Source: Micrococcales bacterium | GTDB taxonomy: Bacteria; Actinomycetota; Actinomycetes; Actinomycetales; Dermatophilaceae | Length of the DNA stretch: 11,398 bases | Reading direction: 5' to 3' | NCBI GenBank assembly: GCA_003132125.1 | Contig: PKWT01000443.1 | Location: 556 to 11,953 of the forward strand | Part shown: positions 1 to 6,737 of the stretch, piece after piece | Position numbering within the stretch: the stretch's first letter is position 1 | Layout: each line of letters begins with the position of its first letter | Notes under the pieces: model-generated | Told to the model about the DNA's origin: nothing | Database searches by the model: none | What the model saw: the letters and a program-made list of their open reading frames with translations, nothing else | Made by a program: the position numbers and the translations under genes

Positions 1-321
1 GAGGGCTTCGACCCCGAGACCCAGGAATGGGTCGAGGGCAACGAGGAGCAGCGCGAAAAGTGGGAGAAGCAGTACGCCCAGGCGCACGCTCGTTGGGAAG
101 CGCACAAGGCTCAGGTCGAGGAGGCTGTCAAGGCTGACGCCGAGGCTGCTGCCAACCCGGAGACGCCGACCACGTATTCCTCAAGTGGCGCATCGTCCTC
201 CGAGTCGACCGGATCCGCTTCCACCGGTTCGTCGTCATCGTCCTCCTCGGCTCCGGCTGAGGGCACGCTGGCTTCGGATGAGGCCCTCGCCGCTCTGCGC
301 GAGAAGCTTACCGGCGCCTGA
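1..321 (+). CDS. rpsA: 30S ribosomal protein S1, C-terminal end (partial)
   Basis: Only the last 106 codons are present; the reading frame is open from the first base and ends in TGA at 319-321. The S1 RNA-binding repeats lie outside the window. What is visible is the charged helix that follows the last S1 domain in actinobacterial S1 (GFDPETQEWVEG, then EEQREKWEKQYAQAHARWE), a serine-rich low-complexity linker of about 27 residues (roughly bases 175-255), and the conserved end GTLASDEALAALREKLTGA. S1 is the ribosomal protein that recruits and unfolds mRNA on the 30S subunit. The Ser-rich linker shows no frameshift and is probably disordered. A strong terminator hairpin follows 55 bases after the stop. 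Family identity rests on the actinobacterial tail sequence and on the coaE-uvrB genes further along. Confidence 0.88.
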   Translation, partial: EGFDPETQEWVEGNEEQREKWEKQYAQAHARWEAHKAQVEEAVKADAEAAANPETPTTYSSSGASSSESTGSASTGSSSSSSSAPAEGTLASDEALAALREKLTGA

Positions 322-376
322 TCAGCACGCCAGGCGTCACCTCCCCGCTTGTCGGAGGGGGCATCGGCGTCACCTG

Positions 377-428
377 CCCAGAATGACGAAGGCCCGGACC
401 TCATGGTCCGGGCCTTCGTCATTCTGGG
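377..428. terminator. Bidirectional hairpin terminator between convergent genes
   Basis: A perfect 24-bp inverted repeat (377-400 against 405-428) encloses a 4-nt loop, TCAT. The core is AAGGCCCGGACC / GGTCCGGGCCTT. There is no run of T after the hairpin, as is common in high-GC actinobacteria; the 3' arm itself is moderately T-rich (CCTTCGTCATTCT). Its position 55 nt after the rpsA stop and 147 nt beyond the last codon of the opposing ABC operon, with its near-perfect symmetry, suggests that it ends transcripts arriving from both sides. Confidence 0.9.
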
Positions 429-505
429 CTTCGCGCGATCGAGGAGAGTGTTCAAACCCAGGGACCAGGCACATCGCGACCACCGCGCGTTGACGGCCGA
501 ACACG

Positions 506-575
506 CGCACCGTCCCTAGGTTGTTTGGCAGGTGGACAGCCGCACCGTCCCTAGGTTGTTTGGCAGGCGAACAGG
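506..575. repeat. Two tandem copies of a 35-bp intergenic repeat
   Basis: Copies occupy 506-540 and 541-575. The first 27 bases of each unit are identical (beginning CGCACCGTCCCTAGG and ending TTGTTTGGCAGG), and the last 8 bases agree at 5 of 8 positions. Each unit holds the palindrome CCTAGG (515-520 and 550-555). A degenerate half copy precedes them at about 490-505 (TTGACGGCCGAACACG compared with TTGGCAGGCGAACAGG, 12 of 16 matches). The array ends against the stop codon of the DppB-type permease gene (576-578, minus strand), so it lies in the 3' untranslated part of the ABC operon. Function is unknown; the rest of 429-505 shows nothing recognisable. Confidence 0.8.
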
Positions 576-1535
576 TCAGTGCAGTCGGACGCGGGGGTCG
601 AGGACGGCATACATGACGTCCACAATGATGTTCGCGATGACCACGGCGGTCGAGGCCAGCAGGACCGTCGCGATGATCACCGGCTGGTTCTGCTGGGTAA
701 GCGCGTCGATCGACGCCTTGCCGATGCCGGGCAGGCTGAAGACCGTCTCGGTCACCACAGCCCCGCCGAGCAGTGCACCGACGTCGATGCCGAACTGTGT
801 CACCACCGGGGTCAGCGCACTGCGCAAACCGTGGCGGACGATGACTCGTCGCTCGGGGATCCCCTTGGACCGTGCGGTTCGGATGTAGTCCTCACCAAGG
901 ACGTCCAGCATCGACCCGCGCGTGAGTCGCGTGTAGATGGCGGCGGATACGAGCGCAAGGGTCAGCCACGGCAGGATGAGATGCTGCGCCCACGGAACAA
1001 CACCGTCGCTGAGGGGCGCGAAACCACCCGGGGGAAAGATCGTGATGCCGGCCAGCGTGAGCTGGAAGTAGAGGAAGTACAGCAGCAGCAGACCCAGGAG
1101 GAATGACGGCATCGAGTAGAAGAACAGCGCGAACACTGTTAACCCGCGGTCCAGGGAGGAACGTGGCCTGATCGCCGACATAACACCGTTGAACACGCCC
1201 AGGGACAGCCACATGATGGCGGCCCCCACCACGAGGGACAGGGTGACGGGCGCGGCCGTGGCGATGATCGTGGTGACTGGCACCTGGTGGTAGTAGTCAT
1301 ACCCGAGATCACCGCGCAGTGCCCTGCCGACGAAGCCGAGGTACTGCCGCCAGATCGGCAGGTCCAGGCCGAGGCGGTGCTGGATCAGCGCCACCGTCTC
1401 CGGTGTGGCCTGGCGCCCGGCGAGGGTGCGCGCGACGTCGCTCGGCGCGACGAAGAAGAGAGCAAACACCAGCATCGAGATCAGCCATAGGACGACGGCG
1501 CCCAAGGCGGTTCGGCGGATGAGGAAACGCAGCAT
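576..1535 (-). CDS. DppB/OppB-type ABC transporter permease
   Basis: This is a 319-residue inner-membrane permease of the binding-protein-dependent transport family, DppB/OppB/NikB branch. It forms half of the translocation channel together with the DppC-type partner encoded just upstream. Visible features are an N-terminal transmembrane helix (about residues 9-30), the periplasmic segment typical of this branch (about 31-97, with HRLGLDLPIWRQYLGF and GDLG), five further hydrophobic helices, and the cytoplasmic EAA coupling loop (about 215-243, EDYIRTARSKGIPERRVIVRHGL) that docks on the ATPases. It ends in the usual DPRVRL. Length is normal for the family. The ATG at 1535 lies 15 nt after the DppC-type stop; no clear Shine-Dalgarno sequence is visible, so translation may depend on coupling. 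It is the last gene of the operon. The substrate cannot be assigned. Confidence 0.93.
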   Translation of the reverse strand: MLRFLIRRTALGAVVLWLISMLVFALFFVAPSDVARTLAGRQATPETVALIQHRLGLDLPIWRQYLGFVGRALRGDLGYDYYHQVPVTTIIATAAPVTLSLVVGAAIMWLSLGVFNGVMSAIRPRSSLDRGLTVFALFFYSMPSFLLGLLLLYFLYFQLTLAGITIFPPGGFAPLSDGVVPWAQHLILPWLTLALVSAAIYTRLTRGSMLDVLGEDYIRTARSKGIPERRVIVRHGLRSALTPVVTQFGIDVGALLGGAVVTETVFSLPGIGKASIDALTQQNQPVIIATVLLASTAVVIANIIVDVMYAVLDPRVRLH

Positions 1536-1550
1536 GTGGCACCGATCCCA

Positions 1551-2522
1551 CTATTGGAGGAGCTGGTCGGATCTTGGGTCGAACGCGTCGCGTACGCCGT
1601 CACCGAACAGGTTGAAGGCCAAGGTGGTCATGAGCAGTGCGGCGCCTGGGAAGATGATGAACCACCATGCGGTGGTGTAGTACTTCTGGCCATCGTTGAT
1701 CATGCCGCCCCAGTCCGCCGTGGGCGGTGGAAGTCCGAGCCCAAGGTAGGCCAGAGTCGCCTCGACGACGATCACCACCGGGATCAGCAAGGTGGTGTAG
1801 ACGATGATCGGCGCCAGGACGTTCGGCAGGATGTCGACGAACATGATTCGTGGATCGCTCGCGCCCAGCGACCTTGCCGCCTCGACGAACTCACGCTCGC
1901 GCAAGGAGAGCACCTGGCCGCGCACGATTCGTGCCACGGACGCCCAGCTGAAGAACCCGATGACCAGGATGGTGATCGTCAGGCTCGGACCGGTGATCGA
2001 TACCAGGGCGATGGCCACCAGCAGGAACGGGACGGTCAGCGCAACGTCGATGAAGCGGGCCAGGACTGTGTCGATGATGCCGCCGAAGAAACCGGCGGCG
2101 AGCCCGACGACGACCCCGATTACCACGGCGATGCCAGTGGACACCACACCCACGAGCAATGACACTCGTGAGCCGAATGCGACCCGGACCAAGATGTCGC
2201 GGCCCAGGTCGTCCGTGCCAAACCAGAAGTGGCTCGTGGGGCCTAGGGGCAGGCCGTTGGGGCTCAGTCCGGTCTGGCGGTACTGCTCGTTCGGCTGGTG
2301 ACCGGTCACGACCGCGGCGAGCGGAGCGAGGATCGCAATCAGCATGATCAGCACGATGATCCCGAGCGAGATCATGGCGACCCGATCGCGTCGCAACCTT
2401 TGCCACCCGAGCAACCACGGGCTGCGTCCCTCGATCGCCTTGCCCTCGAGGGCATCAGGTCCGCGCGAGCTGACCCCCTCCGCCTCGCCCAGAGTTTCCA
2501 GACTGGTCGGGTCGACGCTCAT
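1551..2522 (-). CDS. DppC/OppC-type ABC transporter permease
   Basis: This 323-residue inner-membrane permease is the second channel subunit of the importer. A cytoplasmic N-terminal tail of about 47 residues precedes the first transmembrane helix (about 49-72). The DppC signature FGTDDLGRDILVRVAFGSR is at 101-119, followed by further hydrophobic helices and the EAA loop at about 211-240 (EFVEAARSLGASDPRIMFVDILPNV), which contacts the ATPases. The end, LAFNLFGDGVRDAFDPR, is typical of the family. The ATG at 2522 overlaps the stop of the upstream DppF-type gene as ATGA. AGGAG lies 7 nt before the start, inside the preceding gene, so reinitiation and independent initiation are both possible. 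Membership of the peptide/nickel family is secure; the cargo is not known. Confidence 0.94.
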   Translation of the reverse strand: MSVDPTSLETLGEAEGVSSRGPDALEGKAIEGRSPWLLGWQRLRRDRVAMISLGIIVLIMLIAILAPLAAVVTGHQPNEQYRQTGLSPNGLPLGPTSHFWFGTDDLGRDILVRVAFGSRVSLLVGVVSTGIAVVIGVVVGLAAGFFGGIIDTVLARFIDVALTVPFLLVAIALVSITGPSLTITILVIGFFSWASVARIVRGQVLSLREREFVEAARSLGASDPRIMFVDILPNVLAPIIVYTTLLIPVVIVVEATLAYLGLGLPPPTADWGGMINDGQKYYTTAWWFIIFPGAALLMTTLAFNLFGDGVRDAFDPRSDQLLQ

Positions 2523-3670
2523 GGCGTATCTCCTGTGCTATCACTCGGACCTGGGTCGGGCGCCGCGGCGATCTCCGAGTCATCGATCTGGGGCCTCGAC
2601 AATGACATGTCCTCATCGATGGCAAGGGGGTGCAGACAGGCCGTCAGGTGCGCGACACCGTCATCGAAGGCCGTTTCAAGCTCTGGATCGGTTTGGACGC
2701 AGTCCGCCCGTGCCTTGGGGCAGCGGGTGTGGAACCGGCAACCGCTGGGCGGGTTCGTGGGTGAGGGGATCTCGCCGACCAGCAGGATGCGTTCCCGATT
2801 GTCGGCCGCATCCGGGTCCGCGACCGGCAGGGCCGAGAGCAGTGCGCGCGTGTACGGGTGCCTGGCCTTCTCGAATAGCTCCGCCGCCGGCGCGACCTCG
2901 ACGATGTGGCCGAGGTACATGACGGCAATACGGTCGCTGACGTGGCGGACCACCGACAGGTCGTGCGAGATGAAGATATAGGTGAGCCCGAAGTCATCCT
3001 GCAGGTCCTTGAGCATGTTGATGATCTGCGCCTGGACGGACACGTCGAGCGCCGACACCGGCTCGTCGCAGATGACCATCCGCGGCCGGAGCGCCAAGGC
3101 ACGTGCGGTGCCGATGCGCTGTCGCTGACCGCCGGAGAAATCCGCGGGAAAGCGGTTGTAGTGCTCGGGGTTGAGCCCGACGCGCTCCATCAGGTCCTGG
3201 ACCTTCTTCTTCCGCTCCGTGCGGGAGTCGATGCCATGGATGGCGAACGGGTCGCCGATGATCGACCCGACCCGTCGGCGGGGGTTCAGGGAGCCGTAGG
3301 GGTCCTGAAAGATCATCTGGATCTCGCTCCGCAGCGGGCGCATCTGTCTCCGCGAGAGATGGCTGATGTCGGTGCCGGCAAAGTTGATCGAGCCGCTGGT
3401 GAGGTCGTAGAGCCGTGCGATGCACCGGGCTAGCGTGGATTTGCCGCACCCGGTCTCTCCAACAAGCCCCAATGTCTCTCCAGGGCGGACCTCAAGGGAT
3501 ACGTCGTCGACCGCGTGCACGAACTCATGCCCACGGGTGAAGAGCTTGCTGCTCTGCACGGGGAAGGCCTTGCTCACGTGTTCCAGCCGCAGCAGCGGGG
3601 CATCGCCCGTGCTGACCTCTGGGGGCAGGACGACCGCCCCTGGGGTGCTGGGGCCATCGCTCGCGTTCAT
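2519..3670 (-). CDS. DppF/OppF-type ABC transporter ATPase
   Basis: This 383-residue cytoplasmic ATPase powers the importer, most likely as a heterodimer with the DppD-type protein. Visible motifs are Walker A GETGCGKS (71-78), Q-loop Q122 in MIFQDPYGSLNP, the signature FSGGQRQR (178-185), Walker B MVICDEP (D202, E203) and the switch histidine H236 in ISHDLSVV. The C-terminal oligopeptide-transporter domain has four cysteines (C311, C317, C324, C345) in the CRFHTRCPKARADC pattern. A 35-residue acidic, proline-rich tail follows and looks disordered. The chosen ATG at 3670 forms an ATGA overlap with the DppD-type stop and has AGGAGG 7 nt upstream. An in-frame start at 3742 would add 24 residues unlike the family, so it was not used. 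Confidence 0.94.
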   Translation of the reverse strand: MNASDGPSTPGAVVLPPEVSTGDAPLLRLEHVSKAFPVQSSKLFTRGHEFVHAVDDVSLEVRPGETLGLVGETGCGKSTLARCIARLYDLTSGSINFAGTDISHLSRRQMRPLRSEIQMIFQDPYGSLNPRRRVGSIIGDPFAIHGIDSRTERKKKVQDLMERVGLNPEHYNRFPADFSGGQRQRIGTARALALRPRMVICDEPVSALDVSVQAQIINMLKDLQDDFGLTYIFISHDLSVVRHVSDRIAVMYLGHIVEVAPAAELFEKARHPYTRALLSALPVADPDAADNRERILLVGEIPSPTNPPSGCRFHTRCPKARADCVQTDPELETAFDDGVAHLTACLHPLAIDEDMSLSRPQIDDSEIAAAPDPGPSDSTGDTP

Positions 3671-4686
3671 GCCGTGGCCTCCTGCTCGTCTGACACAACC
3701 CGCTGGCCCTCTCGGACCGACTCCTCCGCAGAAAGCCAGCAAGCCGACTCATGGTCATCATCCTGATAAACGGTGGCCAGCGGTGGAGCCTCCACCAAGC
3801 ACTTGTCAAACGCATAGCGGCAGCGGGGGGCGAACGGACACCCCTTGGGCAGCCGGAGCAGGCTGGGTGGAGATCCAGCGATCGGGGTGAGTCGTTCACC
3901 CGGTTCGCCGCGCGCCGGAAGAGAGGCGAGTAGGCCCTCGGTGTAGGGGTGGTGGTGACGGTAGAACAGGGTGCGGCGAGGCGCGCGTTCCATAACCTTG
4001 CCGGCATACATCACAACCACCTCGTCCGACATCTCGGCGACCACGCCGAGGTCGTGGGTGATCAGGATGATCGCTGTGCCGAACTCTTGCTGCAACGTGC
4101 GCATGACTCCCAGCACCTGCGCCTGCACTGTCACGTCAAGGGCCGTTGTGGGTTCGTCGGCGATCAGGAGCGCCGGGTCCAGAGCCATGGCCATGGCGAT
4201 CATGACCCGTTGCCGCATACCTCCGGAGAACTGGTGGGGGTAGTCGTCGATCCTGAACTCGGCGCGCGGGATGCCCACCAGGGACAGGAGGTGGGCCGCC
4301 CGCTTGCGTGCGGCGCCTTTGGATGTCGAGCGGTCGTGGGCCTTGATCATCTCCACGATCTGCCAGCCCACCGTGTAGTACGGATGAAGGCTCGAGAGCG
4401 GGTCCTGGAAGATCATGCCGATCTCGGCGCCGCGGACCCGGCGAAGGGTCGCGGCGTCTGCCCCGATCAGCTCGGCTCCGTCGAACACCGCAGAGCCGGA
4501 GATCCGTGCTCCCCGGGTCAGGCCGGTGATCGTCTGGGTGGCAACGCTCTTGCCTGACCCGGACTCGCCGACGATCGCCAGAGTGGTGCCCTTCGCAACG
4601 TCGAACGACACCCCCCGAACGGCGCGAACCACGCCGTCCGGGGTGTCGAACTCCACCTGGAGGTCACGGACCTCTAGTAGTGCCAT
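3667..4686 (-). CDS. DppD/OppD-type ABC transporter ATPase
   Basis: This 339-residue cytoplasmic ATPase is the other half of the nucleotide-binding pair. Motifs are Walker A GESGSGKS (40-47), Q-loop Q94 in MIFQDPLSSLHPY, the signature FSGGMRQR (153-160), Walker B ALLIADEPT (D177, E178) and switch histidine H211. The C-terminal domain carries four cysteines (C283, C289, C296, C316; CPFAPRCRYAFDKC). In a structurally studied DppD, such cysteines hold a [4Fe-4S] cluster; this is family knowledge and is not shown here. The start is ATG 4686, giving MALLEVRDLQVEF, the normal family N-terminus. The frame is open back to 4935, but that stretch is Arg/Ser-rich and overlaps the preceding gene. The gap from the upstream stop is 10 nt with only a weak ribosome binding site, so coupled translation is likely. 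Confidence 0.95.
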   Translation of the reverse strand: MALLEVRDLQVEFDTPDGVVRAVRGVSFDVAKGTTLAIVGESGSGKSVATQTITGLTRGARISGSAVFDGAELIGADAATLRRVRGAEIGMIFQDPLSSLHPYYTVGWQIVEMIKAHDRSTSKGAARKRAAHLLSLVGIPRAEFRIDDYPHQFSGGMRQRVMIAMAMALDPALLIADEPTTALDVTVQAQVLGVMRTLQQEFGTAIILITHDLGVVAEMSDEVVVMYAGKVMERAPRRTLFYRHHHPYTEGLLASLPARGEPGERLTPIAGSPPSLLRLPKGCPFAPRCRYAFDKCLVEAPPLATVYQDDDHESACWLSAEESVREGQRVVSDEQEATA

Positions 4687-4696
4687 ATCCGGTCGA

Positions 4697-6502
4697 TCAA
4701 CCGCCCTGCTTGTCCTTGTCGATCCAGACGTTCGTCGGGTCGAACTGCTGCATGCTCGGGACGTAGATCGTGTTGTGGACCTGCGCCGCATGGTAGTCCG
4801 GCTGCTGCGGGTTGGTGATCGGGAAGAACGGAGCATCCGCCATGACCTGCTTGTCAGCGGCGGCCCAGAGGGTCTTTGCCTCATCTTGGGTGGGTGCGTT
4901 GACAGCTGCGGTGATCGCCGCGTTGGCGGCCGCACTGTCGTAGAGCCCGAAGTTGCTGCCGACGGGCGGGAAGGACGGCTTACCGGAGAACAGCGGGTTG
5001 AAGAAGGAAAGTGCGGCGTTGCCGTACCAGTCCGCGCCCCAGCCGGCGAGCGAGAGGTCCCAGACGCCGCGTAGCGCCACCGAAGGAACCGTGAGGTACT
5101 TGCTGTAGAAGTCGGCGCTCGGTGAGGGGACGCCCACGACCTTGATGCCGACCTTGGACAGGTCCTGCTGGATGGTCTGGAATCCCTTGAGGCTGTTCGC
5201 GGATGTCGGGCGGTAGAGGAACTTCACGCTGAACCCGTTGGGGAACCCGGCCTCAGTGAGCAGTGACTTGGCCTTGGCGACGTTGTAGGGGTACAGGTCG
5301 AACTTCGACTCGCCGCCCACGATGACCGGCGGCAGCACCTGGCTGAGTGGCTGGTTGAGCTGCGGCCCGCCCATCACCTGGATGAGGTTGTCCCGGTTGA
5401 TCGCGAAGGACAGGGCCTGACGCACCTTGACGTTTGCAAGCGCCTTGTTGTTGTTCGGCGACACGGTGTTGAAAACGACGTACGGGTTGCTGGATGACGA
5501 CGGACCAATGTTGAGGTTCTTGTCGCCCTTGGCAACGAGACCCGGGATCTGGCTCGCAGGCGTGAAGGAGTCGAACTCCATGTCCGCACTGGCGGTTCCC
5601 GTCTCAAGCTGCTGCTGTACGGAGTCCTGCGTGAGCGTCTCGTTGATCACGATCTTGTCGACGTAGGCCTTGCGGATCGGGTCGCTGGCTGCGTCCCAAG
5701 CCGGGTTGCGGCTGAGATTGATCGACTTTGTTGCGACGTAGGAGTCGATCTTGTACGGACCGTCGGAGATGGTGTGTGTCGCTCCATCGGGGCTTCCGGG
5801 AACGTACTTGTTGATCTCCACCGGCGCCGGCGAGAAGCACGGCATCGTGAGCATGTCGACGAAGAACGCGGCCGGGTGGGTCAGGACGAACGACACAGTC
5901 GAGTCGTCCTTGGCCACGACTCCTGGAAGGTCCGTCTTGTCCATGTAGGCCGCAATTTCCGGGGCTGTCGGACCGACCTTGGCAAAGCCCGCACAGAATG
6001 AGGCGTACCCGACGATGAGATCCTGGAAGTCGGGGATGCCACCGAAGGGCTGGACGGGGTTGCAGGTGCGCTTGACGCCCCGGACCACGTCGGCCGCGGT
6101 TACCTGACGGGCCGGGGTGGTGTCCCACTTGGCGCCCTGTCTGAGTTTGATCGTGTACGTCTTGCCGTCCGCGCTGATGCCACCGTTCGCTGTGGTGGGC
6201 AGCTCGGTCGCCAGGTCCGGCGCCGCAGTCGTGGTCTTGCCCTCGACAGCAGGGTTGGTGAACAGCGCGCGCGAGAACATCCGAAGGACGATCTGGTCGA
6301 TGCTGTAGTAGCTGATGTTGGGATCCAGATAGGTCACGTCTCCGGTCCCTAGCATGTTCAGCGTCCCCCCGGTGACGGCGGTCGCTGCGGATGTCGATGA
6401 TGCGCCTGGGGTTGGTGCGACGGTGCCGCTGCACGCGGTGAGCGCCAATCCAATCGTGCACAGGGTGGCGATGCCGGCGAGCCGGCTCGATCTGCGGGAC
6501 AT
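4697..6502 (-). CDS. Family 5 substrate-binding lipoprotein of the ABC importer
   Basis: This 601-residue extracellular solute-binding protein captures the substrate and delivers it to the permeases. The N-terminus MSRRSSRLAG, a hydrophobic stretch and the lipobox LTAC (C24) mark a lipoprotein anchored to the outer face of the membrane. A Ser/Thr/Ala-rich spacer follows (about 25-45). Family 5 features include GGTLNMLGTGDVTYLDP near the mature N-terminus, TYTIKLRQGAKW (115-126), the SDGPYKIDSYV region (246-256) followed by LSRNPAWD, and VRQALSFAINRDNLIQVMGG. It is first in the operon and its promoter should lie in 6503-6737. Family 5 proteins bind peptides, nickel, sugars, opines and other compounds, and the pocket cannot be read from sequence, so the cargo is left open. 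Confidence 0.93.
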   Translation of the reverse strand: MSRRSSRLAGIATLCTIGLALTACSGTVAPTPGASSTSAATAVTGGTLNMLGTGDVTYLDPNISYYSIDQIVLRMFSRALFTNPAVEGKTTTAAPDLATELPTTANGGISADGKTYTIKLRQGAKWDTTPARQVTAADVVRGVKRTCNPVQPFGGIPDFQDLIVGYASFCAGFAKVGPTAPEIAAYMDKTDLPGVVAKDDSTVSFVLTHPAAFFVDMLTMPCFSPAPVEINKYVPGSPDGATHTISDGPYKIDSYVATKSINLSRNPAWDAASDPIRKAYVDKIVINETLTQDSVQQQLETGTASADMEFDSFTPASQIPGLVAKGDKNLNIGPSSSSNPYVVFNTVSPNNNKALANVKVRQALSFAINRDNLIQVMGGPQLNQPLSQVLPPVIVGGESKFDLYPYNVAKAKSLLTEAGFPNGFSVKFLYRPTSANSLKGFQTIQQDLSKVGIKVVGVPSPSADFYSKYLTVPSVALRGVWDLSLAGWGADWYGNAALSFFNPLFSGKPSFPPVGSNFGLYDSAAANAAITAAVNAPTQDEAKTLWAAADKQVMADAPFFPITNPQQPDYHAAQVHNTIYVPSMQQFDPTNVWIDKDKQGG

Positions 6503-6513
6503 CAATACTCCTT
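6503..6513 (-). promoter_or_regulatory. Ribosome binding site fixing the start of the substrate-binding protein
   Basis: On the minus strand AAGGAG (6513-6508) is followed by TATTG and then ATG at 6502. The TTG immediately before that ATG (6505-6503) is also in frame, but it would sit only 2 nt from the Shine-Dalgarno sequence. The 5-nt spacing therefore favours the ATG and the shorter protein. Confidence 0.8.
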
Positions 6514-6679
6514 CGGATGGTTGGCTCCCGGTGTGCGGGGGCAGTCAAACTGACCCGCGACCTGTTGGGGCTTAGGCCTGTTCTCGGAGAAAGGTACCAG
6601 CCGCGGGGCCATGGTTATCGTAGGGGCGGTTCACTGGGTATTGCTCACATGGCGAGGTCACGAAGTGATGACAAAGAGC

Positions 6680-6723
6680 GCTTGCCCTTCGCCACGTTCG
6701 GAGCTGAGTCTCGTGGCGCAAGC
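6680..6723. repeat. Imperfect inverted repeat upstream of coaE
   Basis: GCTTG (6680-6684) and CGCCACG (6690-6696) pair with CGTGGCGCAAGC (6712-6723). This gives 12 bp interrupted by a 5-nt one-sided bulge (CCCTT), with a 15-nt loop. It ends 2 nt before the -10-like hexamer of coaE, where an operator could act. It could also fold in a transcript. No regulator can be named. The remainder of the 235-nt divergent region holds a short palindrome, TTCTCGGAGAA (6581-6591), in the likely leader of the ABC operon. Confidence 0.45.
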
Positions 6724-6731
6724 AATAGGCT
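6704..6731 (+). promoter_or_regulatory. Probable promoter of coaE (leaderless type)
   Basis: TAGGCT (6726-6731) fits the actinobacterial TANNNT -10 pattern and is followed by exactly 6 nt before the ATG at 6738, so transcription could start at or next to the start codon. The -35 is weak: CTGAGT (6704-6709), 16 nt upstream. No Shine-Dalgarno sequence is visible before coaE, which agrees with leaderless translation. This is inference from spacing. Confidence 0.45.
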
Positions 6732-6737
6732 GCCCAC

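Noticed and set aside
506..575. CRISPR array
   Set aside because: The repeats are directly tandem with no unique spacers of spacer length, there are only two full copies, and no cas gene is present.
4687..4935. N-terminal extension of the DppD-type ATPase back to 4935
   Set aside because: The 83 extra residues are an Arg/Ser/Thr-rich shadow of the binding-protein gene; MALLEVRDLQ is the normal family start.
6503..6505. TTG start codon for the binding protein
   Set aside because: It lies only 2 nt from the Shine-Dalgarno sequence; the next codon, ATG, has a better 5-nt spacing and changes the protein by a single residue.
5604..6548. Minus-strand open frame of 314 codons overlapping the binding-protein gene
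   Set aside because: It is an out-of-frame shadow rich in Arg, His and Pro; the family 5 lipoprotein frame with lipobox explains the region.
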